From the NCBI GenBank assembly GCA_934317005.1, contig CAKREB010000008.1, forward strand, positions 62,001-126,000: a stretch of DNA of 64,000 nucleotides. The letters run 5' to 3'. Below are positions 14,198 to 23,213 of this stretch, in pieces. The DNA comes from an uncultured Lachnospiraceae bacterium. GTDB taxonomy: Bacteria; Bacillota; Clostridia; Lachnospirales; Lachnospiraceae. The translations under genes and the position numbers were made by a program. A model generated the notes under the pieces. That model was not told the origin of the DNA, did not search any database, and worked only from the letters and a program-made list of their open reading frames with translations. How positions within the stretch are numbered: the stretch's first letter is position 1; every line of letters starts with the position of its first letter.

Positions 14198-16381
14198 CTA
14201 CACATATTTTACTCCGGTTTTATTTTTTGCATCTGTCTTTTTAACCGGAAGCTTATAATAAGCTGCTGCATGATCAAACATCTGCCGCAGCATATATTGG
14301 TTGTTGGTCTGCTTAACTGCATCTACTCTTCTGGTAATAAATCCATTTAACTTATCCATATATTCATCCGAAGTAATGACTCCGTCTGCAACCTGCGTCA
14401 GACCAAGCTCCCAGCTTGCAGTCAGCTCTGGATTTAAAAGCGAGCGGATTGATGTATTGACCACATCATAGACCATTTCGCCAAGCAACTCTGGTGTAAT
14501 GATCTGTGTTTTTTTATTTAATTTTAAATATTTGATCTTTACCAGTTTACTTAAAATTTCTGCTCTGGTTGCACTTGTTCCAATTCCACTTCCTTTAATC
14601 TGGGAACGCAGATCTTCATCTTCGATCAACTGGCCGGCATTTTCCATTGCAAGTATCATAGAACCGGAATTATACCGCTTCGGTGGAGAAGTTTCCCCTT
14701 CCTTGATCGACATGGTATCCATATCAATTTCCATGCCCTTTTTCAGATTCTGTATCATATCTAATACCGACTGATTTACATCCTCTCCATTCTCCTCATC
14801 TAAAGAGTCTGAAGTCTGCTCCTTCTTTGCCTGCACATCAACTGCCTTCTGTCTGGCAAAGGATGCACTTGCAATCGTTAAATAGCCTGTAGCAGTCATC
14901 ACCTTGAAGTTTGCAAAAAAACTTTCTTTTTTGCGCTCTGCAACGATTCCAAGCTTCATATATTCTGCCGGAGGATAAAAGATACACAGAAAACGACGCA
15001 CAACCACCTCATAGACACGTTTTGATGTCAGACTGACACTGTTTAATGCCGATAGCCCCTGACCGGTTGGAATAATCGCGTAGTGATCGGTAATCTGCTT
15101 ATCGTTGACATAACGGCTCTTTGCCAAGCCCTGATAAGCCTTTTGCTCTAAAATATAAGCTGCGATCTCACTTACAACAGGATAATTGCGCAGTCCTCCA
15201 ATATTTTTGTGAATCTCTTTGGATACTGCCGTAGACAAAACTCTCGCGTCGGTACGCGGATACGTGACCAACTTCTTTTCATATAACTCCTGCACAATTT
15301 TAAGCGTTTCGTCCGGACTAATCTTAAAAAGTTTCGAACAGGTATTTTGCAACTCTGCCAGATTAAACAAAAGAGGAGGATTTTTCTTTTCTTTCTTTTT
15401 CTCCACCTTTGTGACCACAGCTGTCCGTTTTTCTGATGTTTCCGAAAGAATTTCCTTAAGCATCTGCTTATTTGCTGCAATCGTATGCTTAGAAGAATCT
15501 GTCGCAGTATTCTCCTCTTTATCACTTACCTCCAAAAAATCAAGCGCATGACATAAGGCTACCGCATCCTTTCTTTCCTTAAATCCATTCTCTTTATAAA
15601 GAAGGGGCGACTGGTAATACTTTGACTGTTCTGTGACACGCCACTCTCCCTCAAACTTTTGTCCGGCATAGGAAAAGCTTCCAATCACCCGATAAAACGG
15701 TGTTTTTACAAACTCACGTATCTCACGTTCACGGCGTACCACCATTCCAAGTACACAAGTCATGACTCTGCCGACAGAAATAGCTGACCATTTTCCATTA
15801 TTTAAGTAATCCATTACGGTTCTTCCATATTTTAATGACAGAACGCGTGAAAAATTAATTCCCATCAGATAGTCTTCTTTGGCACGTAAGTACGCAGATG
15901 CCGACAGATTGTTATATTCGCTGAGAAGCTTTGCCTCCTTGATTCCACGCTTAATCTCTTCTTCGGTCTGCGAATCGATCCAGACTCTTCTCTTCTCCTT
16001 TGCAGCCGGTACACCTGCCATCTGGTCAACCAGACGGTAAATATATTCTCCCTCACGTCCTGAGTCGGTACAAACATAAATACAAGTAACATCTTCACGG
16101 TTTAACAGACCGGATACGATCTGAAATTGCTTTTTAACATCCGGTATCAATTCATAGATAAAATTTTCCGGTAAAAAAGGAAGGGTCTGTAATGACCATT
16201 TTTTCAGTGCCGGGTCATAGGCATCCGGATAACTCATTGTCACAAGATGACCAACGCACCAGGTCACAATATAATCGTTTGATTCAAGATAACCGTTTCC
16301 GGCATTTCCGTTTACGCCAAGTACCTTAGCAAATTCTTTGGCAACACTCGGCTTTTCGGCAATAAATAAGTCCTTCCCCAT
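14198..16381 (-). CDS. topB: DNA topoisomerase III
   Basis: 727 residues, normal for Gram-positive TopB. The Toprim domain opens the protein (Glu9 in IAEKPSVAK; DSGREGE at 106-112), and the active-site tyrosine is Tyr374 in LVTYPRTDAR. Type IA topoisomerases cut one strand to decatenate or relax DNA. A lysine-rich insertion (about 320-335) and an acidic insert (about 530-560) are unremarkable. It follows a small membrane-protein gene by 5 bases and precedes the beta-helix gene. Confidence 0.95.
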   Translation of the reverse strand: MGKDLFIAEKPSVAKEFAKVLGVNGNAGNGYLESNDYIVTWCVGHLVTMSYPDAYDPALKKWSLQTLPFLPENFIYELIPDVKKQFQIVSGLLNREDVTCIYVCTDSGREGEYIYRLVDQMAGVPAAKEKRRVWIDSQTEEEIKRGIKEAKLLSEYNNLSASAYLRAKEDYLMGINFSRVLSLKYGRTVMDYLNNGKWSAISVGRVMTCVLGMVVRREREIREFVKTPFYRVIGSFSYAGQKFEGEWRVTEQSKYYQSPLLYKENGFKERKDAVALCHALDFLEVSDKEENTATDSSKHTIAANKQMLKEILSETSEKRTAVVTKVEKKKEKKNPPLLFNLAELQNTCSKLFKISPDETLKIVQELYEKKLVTYPRTDARVLSTAVSKEIHKNIGGLRNYPVVSEIAAYILEQKAYQGLAKSRYVNDKQITDHYAIIPTGQGLSALNSVSLTSKRVYEVVVRRFLCIFYPPAEYMKLGIVAERKKESFFANFKVMTATGYLTIASASFARQKAVDVQAKKEQTSDSLDEENGEDVNQSVLDMIQNLKKGMEIDMDTMSIKEGETSPPKRYNSGSMILAMENAGQLIEDEDLRSQIKGSGIGTSATRAEILSKLVKIKYLKLNKKTQIITPELLGEMVYDVVNTSIRSLLNPELTASWELGLTQVADGVITSDEYMDKLNGFITRRVDAVKQTNNQYMLRQMFDHAAAYYKLPVKKTDAKNKTGVKYV

Positions 16382-16386
16382 ATATT

Positions 16387-16575
16387 CTACTCTTCCTCTT
16401 TCTTATTTGCCTTAGAAAATTCTCTCAAAAGCTTCGGTGCGAAGATAATTCCAACAATTGCAACGCTGGCAAGTGATGCATACTTGACAATATCTGTAAC
16501 ATTTATCATAACGCTTACTGCAGAATTATTTTGCTCCTTGTTGAGTGCTTTTACTGCCTTCTTACATTTACACAT
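16387..16575 (-). CDS. Small single-span membrane protein, unknown
   Basis: 62 residues, unrecognised. The N-terminus begins MCKCKKAVK with a CxC pair, a hydrophobic helix spans about 30-47 (YASLASVAIVGIIFAPKLL), and the tail is charged. The stop codon lies 5 bases before topB, so the genes share a transcript. The ATG at 16575 follows the leader GTGCGCAGAAATGAGGAAT; the ATG inside that leader is in frame and would add residues that are really the ribosome site. Confidence 0.55.
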   Translation of the reverse strand: MCKCKKAVKALNKEQNNSAVSVMINVTDIVKYASLASVAIVGIIFAPKLLREFSKANKKEEE

Positions 16576-16706
16576 AATATTCCTCATTTCTGCGCACGTT
16601 TTTGTTTGCATATAACAGGTTTGTGCCAAGTGCGCACAGACACAAATCTCACATGTGAAAAATTATATTTTCACGCCATTTCTTCACTTCTAAAAGTTAT
16701 AACATT

Positions 16707-17750
16707 TTATCCTATATAGTCACCACGGTCCACTACAATATGATAACCAACAGAATCCATACGCGAGGCAAGACAGCCTCTGCACTGGGCAGATTCCTCT
16801 CCCGTACAGATCTTATTATCATAAAGCTGATATTTTTTTCGGACAGATACCGGTGAAAGATTTGGCATAACCACATTCGCTCCCGCTAAAATACCGAGTT
16901 CTCTTCCCTTTGGATGAATTGTTCCAAGTGCTGTCGTTGCCGGTAAAAGTACCTTTGGCAATGTCAGACGGAGCACAGATAACAATAACAGAGTCTGCTC
17001 TAACGTGCCATTTGGACAATCCGCAAAAACAGAATCCTTTTGTGCGATAAACGGCCCGATTCCCACCATATGCGGTTTTAGATCTGCTAAAAACAACAGA
17101 TCATTTGCAAGGTATTCCGGTGTCTGATAAGGCGAGCCAACCATAAATCCTGCACCAACCTGATAACCAATATCCTTAAGATCATAAAGACACTGTATCC
17201 GGTGCTCAAAAGAAAGCGTATCAGGATGAAGCTTTTCATAATGTTCTTTGGTTGCTGTTTCATGCCGCAGAAGATAGCGGTCTGCTCCACAATCATACCA
17301 ATATTGGTAAATCTCCTTCTCACGCTCGCCAACAGAAAGTGTCACAGCACAATCCGGATGCTGTTTCTTGATCAGCGATACCATTCTTCCGATATCTTCT
17401 GTGCTAAACTGCATATCCTCTCCCCCCTGTAGCACAAAGGTACGAAAGCCAAGCTGATATCCTTCTTCCGTGCAGGCTAAGATTTCTTCCGAAGACAGAC
17501 GATAACGGTCAACATTCTTGTTTTCAGAACGTATGCCGCAATACAGACAATTGTTCTTACAATAATTTGTAAACTCAATCAGTCCACGTGTATATACGTC
17601 CTTTTGATAATATCTTTCCCGAAGCTTTCTTGCCTTCGCAGAAAGAAGCTCTGTCTGCTTTTGATCACAGGAGGTAAGCAGCGTAATATATTCTTCCTTC
17701 GTTAAAATATGTTCCTGTTCCAGTTTCTCGATCAAATATTCGATTTTCAC
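16707..17750 (-). CDS. hydE: [FeFe]-hydrogenase maturase HydE (radical SAM)
   Basis: 347 residues. The radical-SAM motif CxxxCxxC is Cys64-Cys68-Cys71 in TNYCKNNCLYCGIR, preceded by the HydE phrase RGLIEF, and GADRYLLRHETA is also characteristic. A C-terminal CTGEESAQCRGC gives the three extra cysteines that hold a second cluster in some HydE proteins. HydE works with HydF and HydG to build the 2Fe subcluster of [FeFe] hydrogenase; those genes are not in this window. I chose GTG at 17750 because GGAAGGAG precedes it by 7 bases; the longer ATG-started form lacks a ribosome site. Confidence 0.92.
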   Translation of the reverse strand: MKIEYLIEKLEQEHILTKEEYITLLTSCDQKQTELLSAKARKLRERYYQKDVYTRGLIEFTNYCKNNCLYCGIRSENKNVDRYRLSSEEILACTEEGYQLGFRTFVLQGGEDMQFSTEDIGRMVSLIKKQHPDCAVTLSVGEREKEIYQYWYDCGADRYLLRHETATKEHYEKLHPDTLSFEHRIQCLYDLKDIGYQVGAGFMVGSPYQTPEYLANDLLFLADLKPHMVGIGPFIAQKDSVFADCPNGTLEQTLLLLSVLRLTLPKVLLPATTALGTIHPKGRELGILAGANVVMPNLSPVSVRKKYQLYDNKICTGEESAQCRGCLASRMDSVGYHIVVDRGDYIG

Positions 17751-17839
17751 TGAAGCACTCCTTCCTGGATTGATTTTTGCAAAAACAATAAGCCAAACGC
17801 AAACCTGCTGCATTCGACAGCTGCACGCAAAGCACAGCT

Positions 17840-18481
17840 TTAATAACCTAATTCTTCTCCGACTAAGATCACTTTAATACGTCCCGGAATGCGGCACTTT
17901 CTGGTTATTACTGTGTGACAGCACATGCAGTCATCTGAAAGACAATCTGTACATCTTCCATACTCATGACATGGTGTATCAGTTCCCAGACGAACGGCAT
18001 TAGGCGGAGCCGCCATATTACGGACACGTGCAATCCCTGCCTCCACATCCGTAACGATCTTATTGATACCTGCAACGATCAGCACATGCTCCGGTCCATT
18101 GCAAAGACAGGCTACACGATTACCATTGCCATCAATATTGATCAATTCACCATCTAAAGTAATGGCATTTGTACTCATCAGGAAAAAATCAGAGGTTACT
18201 ATTTTTCCATAAAACTCTTTTGCTGTCATATCAGCAGGTGGATTGGAACGGTCATAAATCTCATAATCTCCCTCGGCTTCTAACAGATCATCTAACAGAC
18301 CGATTTCTTTTAAGGTTTCTGAACCACCCCATGATATAGATGAGTCCGGTGTCAGAAAACGCTTTACCTTCGCATTGGCCTCCTCACGGTCTTTGCAGTA
18401 GTATCCTTCCATGTTACGATGCGCTAACTTTTCAATAATACCTTCTGCAATCGTTTCATAATATTGCTCCTTTGCAGTCAT
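17840..18481 (-). CDS. LUD-domain (LutC/DUF162-like) protein
   Basis: 213 residues, start supported by AGAGGAGGATTTTT. The fold is the LUD domain found in LutB/LutC of lactate utilisation (ISWGGSETLKEIGL, then LVSTNAITLDG-type sequence and AGINKIV). Stand-alone copies are common in anaerobes and their reaction is unclear. The tail is unusually cysteine-rich (CHEYGRCTDC, CMCC), which could bind a metal. No lutA or lutB is nearby, so lactate oxidation is not supported. The gene precedes hydE by 89 bases on the same strand. Confidence 0.8.
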   Translation of the reverse strand: MTAKEQYYETIAEGIIEKLAHRNMEGYYCKDREEANAKVKRFLTPDSSISWGGSETLKEIGLLDDLLEAEGDYEIYDRSNPPADMTAKEFYGKIVTSDFFLMSTNAITLDGELINIDGNGNRVACLCNGPEHVLIVAGINKIVTDVEAGIARVRNMAAPPNAVRLGTDTPCHEYGRCTDCLSDDCMCCHTVITRKCRIPGRIKVILVGEELGY

Positions 18482-18597
18482 AAAAATCCTCCTCTCTGAA
18501 AGTCTGATCACCTTAAAGGGAGCTTTGCCTGCTCTCCCATAACTCAAAGGGATCTTTTTCTGTTTTCCCATAAGATGAAAAAACAGAGTCTATAATG

Positions 18598-18636
18598 CAT
18601 AAAAAGGCACCATCAAAGGGGTGCCCTTTTTATGAA
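18598..18636 (-). terminator. Terminator of glyA
   Basis: On the minus strand AAAAAGGGCACC-N8-GGTGCCTTTTT forms a strong stem-loop with a T-run about 20 bases after the glyA stop codon. It also has an A-run on the other arm, so it could work in both directions. Confidence 0.85.
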
Positions 18637-18655
18637 ATACATAACCAATACGCGA

Positions 18656-19897
18656 TTATTCGTATAATGGATACTTATCTGTTAAGGATTTTACAATCGC
18701 AGTTGCCTTTTCTTTGTTTCCTTCCGAATCAGCAATGATCATAGCGATTGCTTCTGCAACCTGGTCCATATCTTCTGTATTAAAGCCACGTGTAGAAACG
18801 GCAGCCGTTCCAAGACGGATACCACTTGTGACAAATGGAGATTGTGGATCATTTGGAATCGTATTCTTATTACAGGTGATATGAGCAGCATCCAGCCATT
18901 TTTCTACTTCCTTACCCGTTAATCCCTTGTCAGCAAGATCAACAAGCATCAGGTGATTGTCTGTGCCACCGGATACAATCTTAATACCACGCTCCTGTAA
19001 TCCCTTGCAAAGAGCCTGTGCATTGTCGATAATACGTTTGCCATATTCTTTGAAAGAAGGATCAAGAGCTTCCTTAAAGCAGACAGCCTTTGCAGCAATC
19101 ACATGCATCAAAGGACCACCCTGAATTCCAGGGAACAGTGCCTTGTTAAAGTTAATCTCCTTAGCAAATTCCTCACTGGAAAGAATCATACCTCCACGAG
19201 GGCCACGAAGTGTCTTATGTGTTGTTGTAGTTGTCACATGTGCATAAGGGATTGGGCTCTCATGGTAGCCTGCAGCAACCAGACCGGCAATGTGCGCCAT
19301 ATCTACCATAAGATATGCACCAACAGAATCTGCGATCTCGCGGAAACGCTTAAAATCAATTTTACGCGCATATGCACTTGCACCGGCAACGATCAATTTT
19401 GGCTTGCATTCCTTTGCAATCTTTTCTACCTCATCATAATCAATAAAGCCTTCATCATTTACACCATAAGGAACGCAGTGGAAATATTTTCCGGAAAGAT
19501 TGACAGGACTTCCGTGTGTCAGATGTCCGCCATGATCTAAGTTCATTCCCATAAATGTATCTCCGGGATTCATCAGGGCAAAAAAGACTGTCATATTTGC
19601 CTGAGCACCGGAATGTGGCTGTACATTTGCATAAGTACAGTTAAAAAGCTTCATTGCTCGATCACGTGCTAAATCTTCTACAACATCAACATATTCACAT
19701 CCACCGTAATATCTTTTTCCGGGATATCCCTCGGCATATTTATTTGTCAGTGTGCTTCCCATCGCAGACATAACTGCCTTGCTGACTAAGTTTTCTGATG
19801 CGATCAACTCTATATTCTGTCGCTGTCTGTTTGTTTCATCCTGAATTGCTTTTGCTACATCGGGATCAAATTTTTCGATTTCATCAAATGAATACAT
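18656..19897 (-). CDS. glyA: Serine hydroxymethyltransferase
   Basis: 413 residues, typical of bacterial GlyA. It interconverts serine and glycine with transfer of a one-carbon unit to tetrahydrofolate. The pyridoxal-phosphate lysine is Lys228 in TTTTTHKTLRGPRGG; the substrate-binding GYPGKRYYGG is at 58-66. It lies directly after purD, which uses glycine, making a compact one-carbon/purine unit. Ribosome site AAGGAGGTAATTT. I saw no glycine riboswitch in the 55-base gap. Confidence 0.97.
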   Translation of the reverse strand: MYSFDEIEKFDPDVAKAIQDETNRQRQNIELIASENLVSKAVMSAMGSTLTNKYAEGYPGKRYYGGCEYVDVVEDLARDRAMKLFNCTYANVQPHSGAQANMTVFFALMNPGDTFMGMNLDHGGHLTHGSPVNLSGKYFHCVPYGVNDEGFIDYDEVEKIAKECKPKLIVAGASAYARKIDFKRFREIADSVGAYLMVDMAHIAGLVAAGYHESPIPYAHVTTTTTHKTLRGPRGGMILSSEEFAKEINFNKALFPGIQGGPLMHVIAAKAVCFKEALDPSFKEYGKRIIDNAQALCKGLQERGIKIVSGGTDNHLMLVDLADKGLTGKEVEKWLDAAHITCNKNTIPNDPQSPFVTSGIRLGTAAVSTRGFNTEDMDQVAEAIAMIIADSEGNKEKATAIVKSLTDKYPLYE

Positions 19898-19952
19898 AAA
19901 TTACCTCCTTGACCATTACTGATTGCTGCGTATACGCTTATCCAAAGCTTCT

Positions 19953-21233
19953 CTATGATATAGAAGCATCATCTATTGCTTTACCAATATCATTCCGCAT
20001 ATATTTATTTTCAAAAGAAACCCATTCTGTCGCTTTGTAAGCATTCGCACGTGCTTCCTTCAAAGTAGCTCCCTTAGCCGTAACACCTAATACACGACCA
20101 CCGTTTGTAACGATACCTTCTTCTGTCTTTTTAGTTCCGGCATGGAAAACATAATAACCGTCTTTATTTGCAAAATTTTCGAGTCCTGTAATCACTTTTC
20201 CTTTTTCATACTTTTCCGGATAACCATCAGAAGCAAGAACAACACAGACTGCTGCATTATCCTCAAAAGCAAGATCAATCTGATCCAGCTTACCGTCAAT
20301 ACATGCTTCCATGACATCAATAATATCATTTTTCATACGTGGAAGAACAACCTGTGCTTCCGGATCACCAAAACGTGCATTGTACTCTAATACCTTAGGG
20401 CCGTCCTGTGTCAGCATCAATCCGACAAAGAGAATACCAACAAAATCTCTGCCCTCTGCTTTCATGGCATCCATCGTAGGCTGATAGATATTTTTCTCAC
20501 AAAATTCCTGAATTTCCTCTGTATAGAAAGGACTAGGAGAAAATGTACCCATACCACCGGTATTTAATCCCTGATCCCCATCCTTTGCTCTCTTATGATC
20601 CTGCGCACTCGTCATTGGCTTGATATGCGTACCGTCACAATAGCAAAGAACAGATACCTCTCTACCTGTCATAAAATCTTCTATAACAACCGTTTCTCCA
20701 GCTGCGCCAAACTGCTTATCAAGCATCAATGTATCAATGCCTGCTTCTGCCTCTTCTAACGTATTACAGATCAAAACGCCTTTTCCAAGTGCAAGTCCGT
20801 CTGCCTTTAAAACAATCGGGTACGAAACATTTTCCAGATAAAGCAGTGCTTCTTCCGGCGAATGAAATGTTTCATAGTGACAAGTCGGAATATTATACTT
20901 CTTCATCAGATCCTTAGAAAAGCTCTTGGAACCTTCAATAATCGCTGCGTTTTTGCGAGGACCAAATACACGAAGTCCCCTCTCTTCAAAAACATCTACA
21001 ATTCCACCAACCAGTGGATCATCCATACCGATGATCGTCAGGTCGATCGCATTTTCCTGTGCAAAATCAGCCAGCTTATCAAATTCCATTGCCCCGATAT
21101 CCACACATTCTGCGAGTTCACTAATACCACCATTTCCCGGTGCACAGTATATTTTGTCTACCTTACTGCTTTGCGATACACTCCAGGCAATGGCATGCTC
21201 ACGTCCACCGCTTCCTACAATTAAAACCTTCAT
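19953..21233 (-). CDS. purD: Phosphoribosylamine-glycine ligase
   Basis: 426 residues with an ATP-grasp fold: N-terminal MKVLIVGSGGREHAIAWS, the central ATP-binding part (ADGLALGKGV) and the metal-binding NARFGDPEAQ. It joins glycine to phosphoribosylamine in purine synthesis. It lies 28 bases downstream of purN and 55 upstream of glyA, on the same strand. Length and motifs are standard and nothing unusual was seen. Confidence 0.97.
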   Translation of the reverse strand: MKVLIVGSGGREHAIAWSVSQSSKVDKIYCAPGNGGISELAECVDIGAMEFDKLADFAQENAIDLTIIGMDDPLVGGIVDVFEERGLRVFGPRKNAAIIEGSKSFSKDLMKKYNIPTCHYETFHSPEEALLYLENVSYPIVLKADGLALGKGVLICNTLEEAEAGIDTLMLDKQFGAAGETVVIEDFMTGREVSVLCYCDGTHIKPMTSAQDHKRAKDGDQGLNTGGMGTFSPSPFYTEEIQEFCEKNIYQPTMDAMKAEGRDFVGILFVGLMLTQDGPKVLEYNARFGDPEAQVVLPRMKNDIIDVMEACIDGKLDQIDLAFEDNAAVCVVLASDGYPEKYEKGKVITGLENFANKDGYYVFHAGTKKTEEGIVTNGGRVLGVTAKGATLKEARANAYKATEWVSFENKYMRNDIGKAIDDASIS

Positions 21234-21261
21234 GAAATTAACGCTCCTCTCTCACGTTTCA

Positions 21262-21888
21262 TCACTCTTTTATATGAGCGATTCCATCTATGACTTCCAC
21301 TTTTCCCTGACCGATCAGGTCAATGGCATGAGGCAGAATAATCCACTCTGCCTGCTCCATCACTCTTTTTTGCAGTATTTCAGGAGTATCGTTCTCCTTA
21401 ACCTCAACTGCCTTCTGTAATATGATTGGACCGTGATCCGCTTCTTCATCTACAAAATGTACCGTTGCCCCGGTCACTTTGTTGCCGGTAGCAAGAACAC
21501 TTTCATGCACTTTAAGACCATAGTATCCCATACCGCAATGTGACGGAATCAGGGATGGATGAATGTTGATGATCTTATTGTGATAATGCTGCACAAGAAC
21601 CTTTGGAATGATTACCAGATAACCTGCCAAAACGACCAGATCGATCTGATATTTCTGAAACAGCTCAACCATCGCATTACCAAACGCCTCCCGATCATCG
21701 TAATCTTTGGGACTTATGTACTTTGCATCAATTCCGGCATTTTTTGCACGTTCCAATGCATAGGCATCCTGCTTGTTGCTGACAACAAGAGCAATCTCTG
21801 TATCACGGATCGTATGATTGGCAACCGCATCAATGATTGCCTGTAAATTCGTTCCGCCACCGGAAACGCATACTGCTATTTTCTGCAT
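21262..21888 (-). CDS. purN: Phosphoribosylglycinamide formyltransferase
   Basis: 208 residues. It transfers a formyl group from 10-formyl-THF to glycinamide ribonucleotide. Motifs: VSGGGTNLQAII near the start, NIHPSLIPS carrying the catalytic His, and VDEEADHGPII with the catalytic Asp. The start at 21888 follows GAAATGAGGATTACAT, the leader type common in this window. It follows purM after 126 bases, in which I see no clear terminator. Confidence 0.97.
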   Translation of the reverse strand: MQKIAVCVSGGGTNLQAIIDAVANHTIRDTEIALVVSNKQDAYALERAKNAGIDAKYISPKDYDDREAFGNAMVELFQKYQIDLVVLAGYLVIIPKVLVQHYHNKIINIHPSLIPSHCGMGYYGLKVHESVLATGNKVTGATVHFVDEEADHGPIILQKAVEVKENDTPEILQKRVMEQAEWIILPHAIDLIGQGKVEVIDGIAHIKE

Positions 21889-22014
21889 ATGTAATCCTCA
21901 TTTCAATGCGCAGCGTATATATCACTCTTTATTTATATATACGCTGTACGCAGTTTTATTTTTGATATTCTGCTTTTTACAAACACTTTGCACGTATCTG
22001 ATTTTTAAAAAGGC

Positions 22015-23043
22015 TTACAGTAATGTTACACCCTTTTCACCTTCTACGATCTCACCAACGATAAAGCCCTTCTGTCCGGACTGATTGATCAGTTCTACCG
22101 TCTTGTCTGCATCCTTTGCATCTACAGCGAGCATCATACCAATACCCATATTATATGTATTGTACATCATTTCTCTGGCAATATCTCCATCCTTTGCAAG
22201 CATATCAAAGATAGCCGGAACCTCATAGCTGTCTGTCTTAATCTGTGCACGCACACCATCATGAAGCATACGTGGAATATTTTCGTAAAAACCGCCACCG
22301 GTAATATGACTGCAGCCTTTGATTGTTACGCCGCCTTCTTTTACGGTACGGAGTGCCTTTACATAGATGATTGTCGGAGTAAGAAGAGTTTCTCCGAGAG
22401 ATTTACCACCAAGACATTCATATGTCTTTGATAATGATTCCTTTTTCATTTCAAATACTTTACGAACCAGAGAATAACCATTGCTGTGAATACCGGAAGA
22501 TGCGATACCAACTAAAACATCTCCTTTTGCAATACTTTTGCCTGTGATCATGTTTTTGCGGTCAACCACACCAACGGCAAATCCGGCAAGATCGTATTCA
22601 TCTACAGGATAAAAGCCCGGCATCTCTGCTGTTTCACCACCGATCAGAGCAGCACTGGACTGACGGCATCCCTCTGCAACACCAGAAACAATCGATGCGA
22701 TCTTTTCCGGCTCGTTTTTACCACATGCAATATAATCTAAGAAAAATAATGGTTCACCACCTGCGCATGCAATATCATTGACACACATGGCAACACAGTC
22801 AACACCTACCGTGTCATGCTTGTCCATCTCAAAAGCTACCTTTAACTTTGTTCCAACACCATCTGTACCGGAAACCAATGTAGGCTGTTCCATGTTTTTA
22901 AATGCTTCCATTGAGAATGCGCCGGAAAATCCGCCGATATCTGTCAACACCTCACTGCGCATAGTGCTTGCAATATGCTCTTTCATCAGTTCAACTGCTT
23001 TGTAACCAGCTTCGATGTCAACTCCTGCTTTTTTGTAATCCAT
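22015..23043 (-). CDS. purM: Phosphoribosylformylglycinamidine cyclo-ligase
   Basis: 342 residues, start at 23043 after GAATGGAGGCAATA. PurM closes the imidazole ring to make aminoimidazole ribonucleotide. Family signatures include SGTDGVGTK, the DCVAMCVNDI stretch and GGETAEMPGFY. It is the first gene of purM-purN-purD-glyA. The 170 bases upstream contain TAGAAA/TAAAAT promoter-like hexamers on the minus strand; a PurR box or purine riboswitch could not be supported. Confidence 0.97.
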   Translation of the reverse strand: MDYKKAGVDIEAGYKAVELMKEHIASTMRSEVLTDIGGFSGAFSMEAFKNMEQPTLVSGTDGVGTKLKVAFEMDKHDTVGVDCVAMCVNDIACAGGEPLFFLDYIACGKNEPEKIASIVSGVAEGCRQSSAALIGGETAEMPGFYPVDEYDLAGFAVGVVDRKNMITGKSIAKGDVLVGIASSGIHSNGYSLVRKVFEMKKESLSKTYECLGGKSLGETLLTPTIIYVKALRTVKEGGVTIKGCSHITGGGFYENIPRMLHDGVRAQIKTDSYEVPAIFDMLAKDGDIAREMMYNTYNMGIGMMLAVDAKDADKTVELINQSGQKGFIVGEIVEGEKGVTLL

Positions 23044-23213
23044 TATTGCCTCCATTCTGCCTGTTTATGGCAAATTAAATTTACGCTATCGTCAAAAATG
23101 ACTGAATCATTTTTCATTTTAACATATTCTTAACATTTTTTCTACGTTTGTTTTTAAAATTTGAAAAGATTTGAAAAGAAAACGTTCATTTTTCGGATAA
23201 ATAGCAACAAATT

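Noticed and set aside
19898..19952. Glycine riboswitch before glyA
   Set aside because: Only 55 bases between purD and glyA, too short and without aptamer motifs.
23090..23213. PurR box or purine riboswitch before purM
   Set aside because: TTTATCCGAAAAATG recalls one PurBox arm, but there is no properly spaced partner and no purine aptamer fold.
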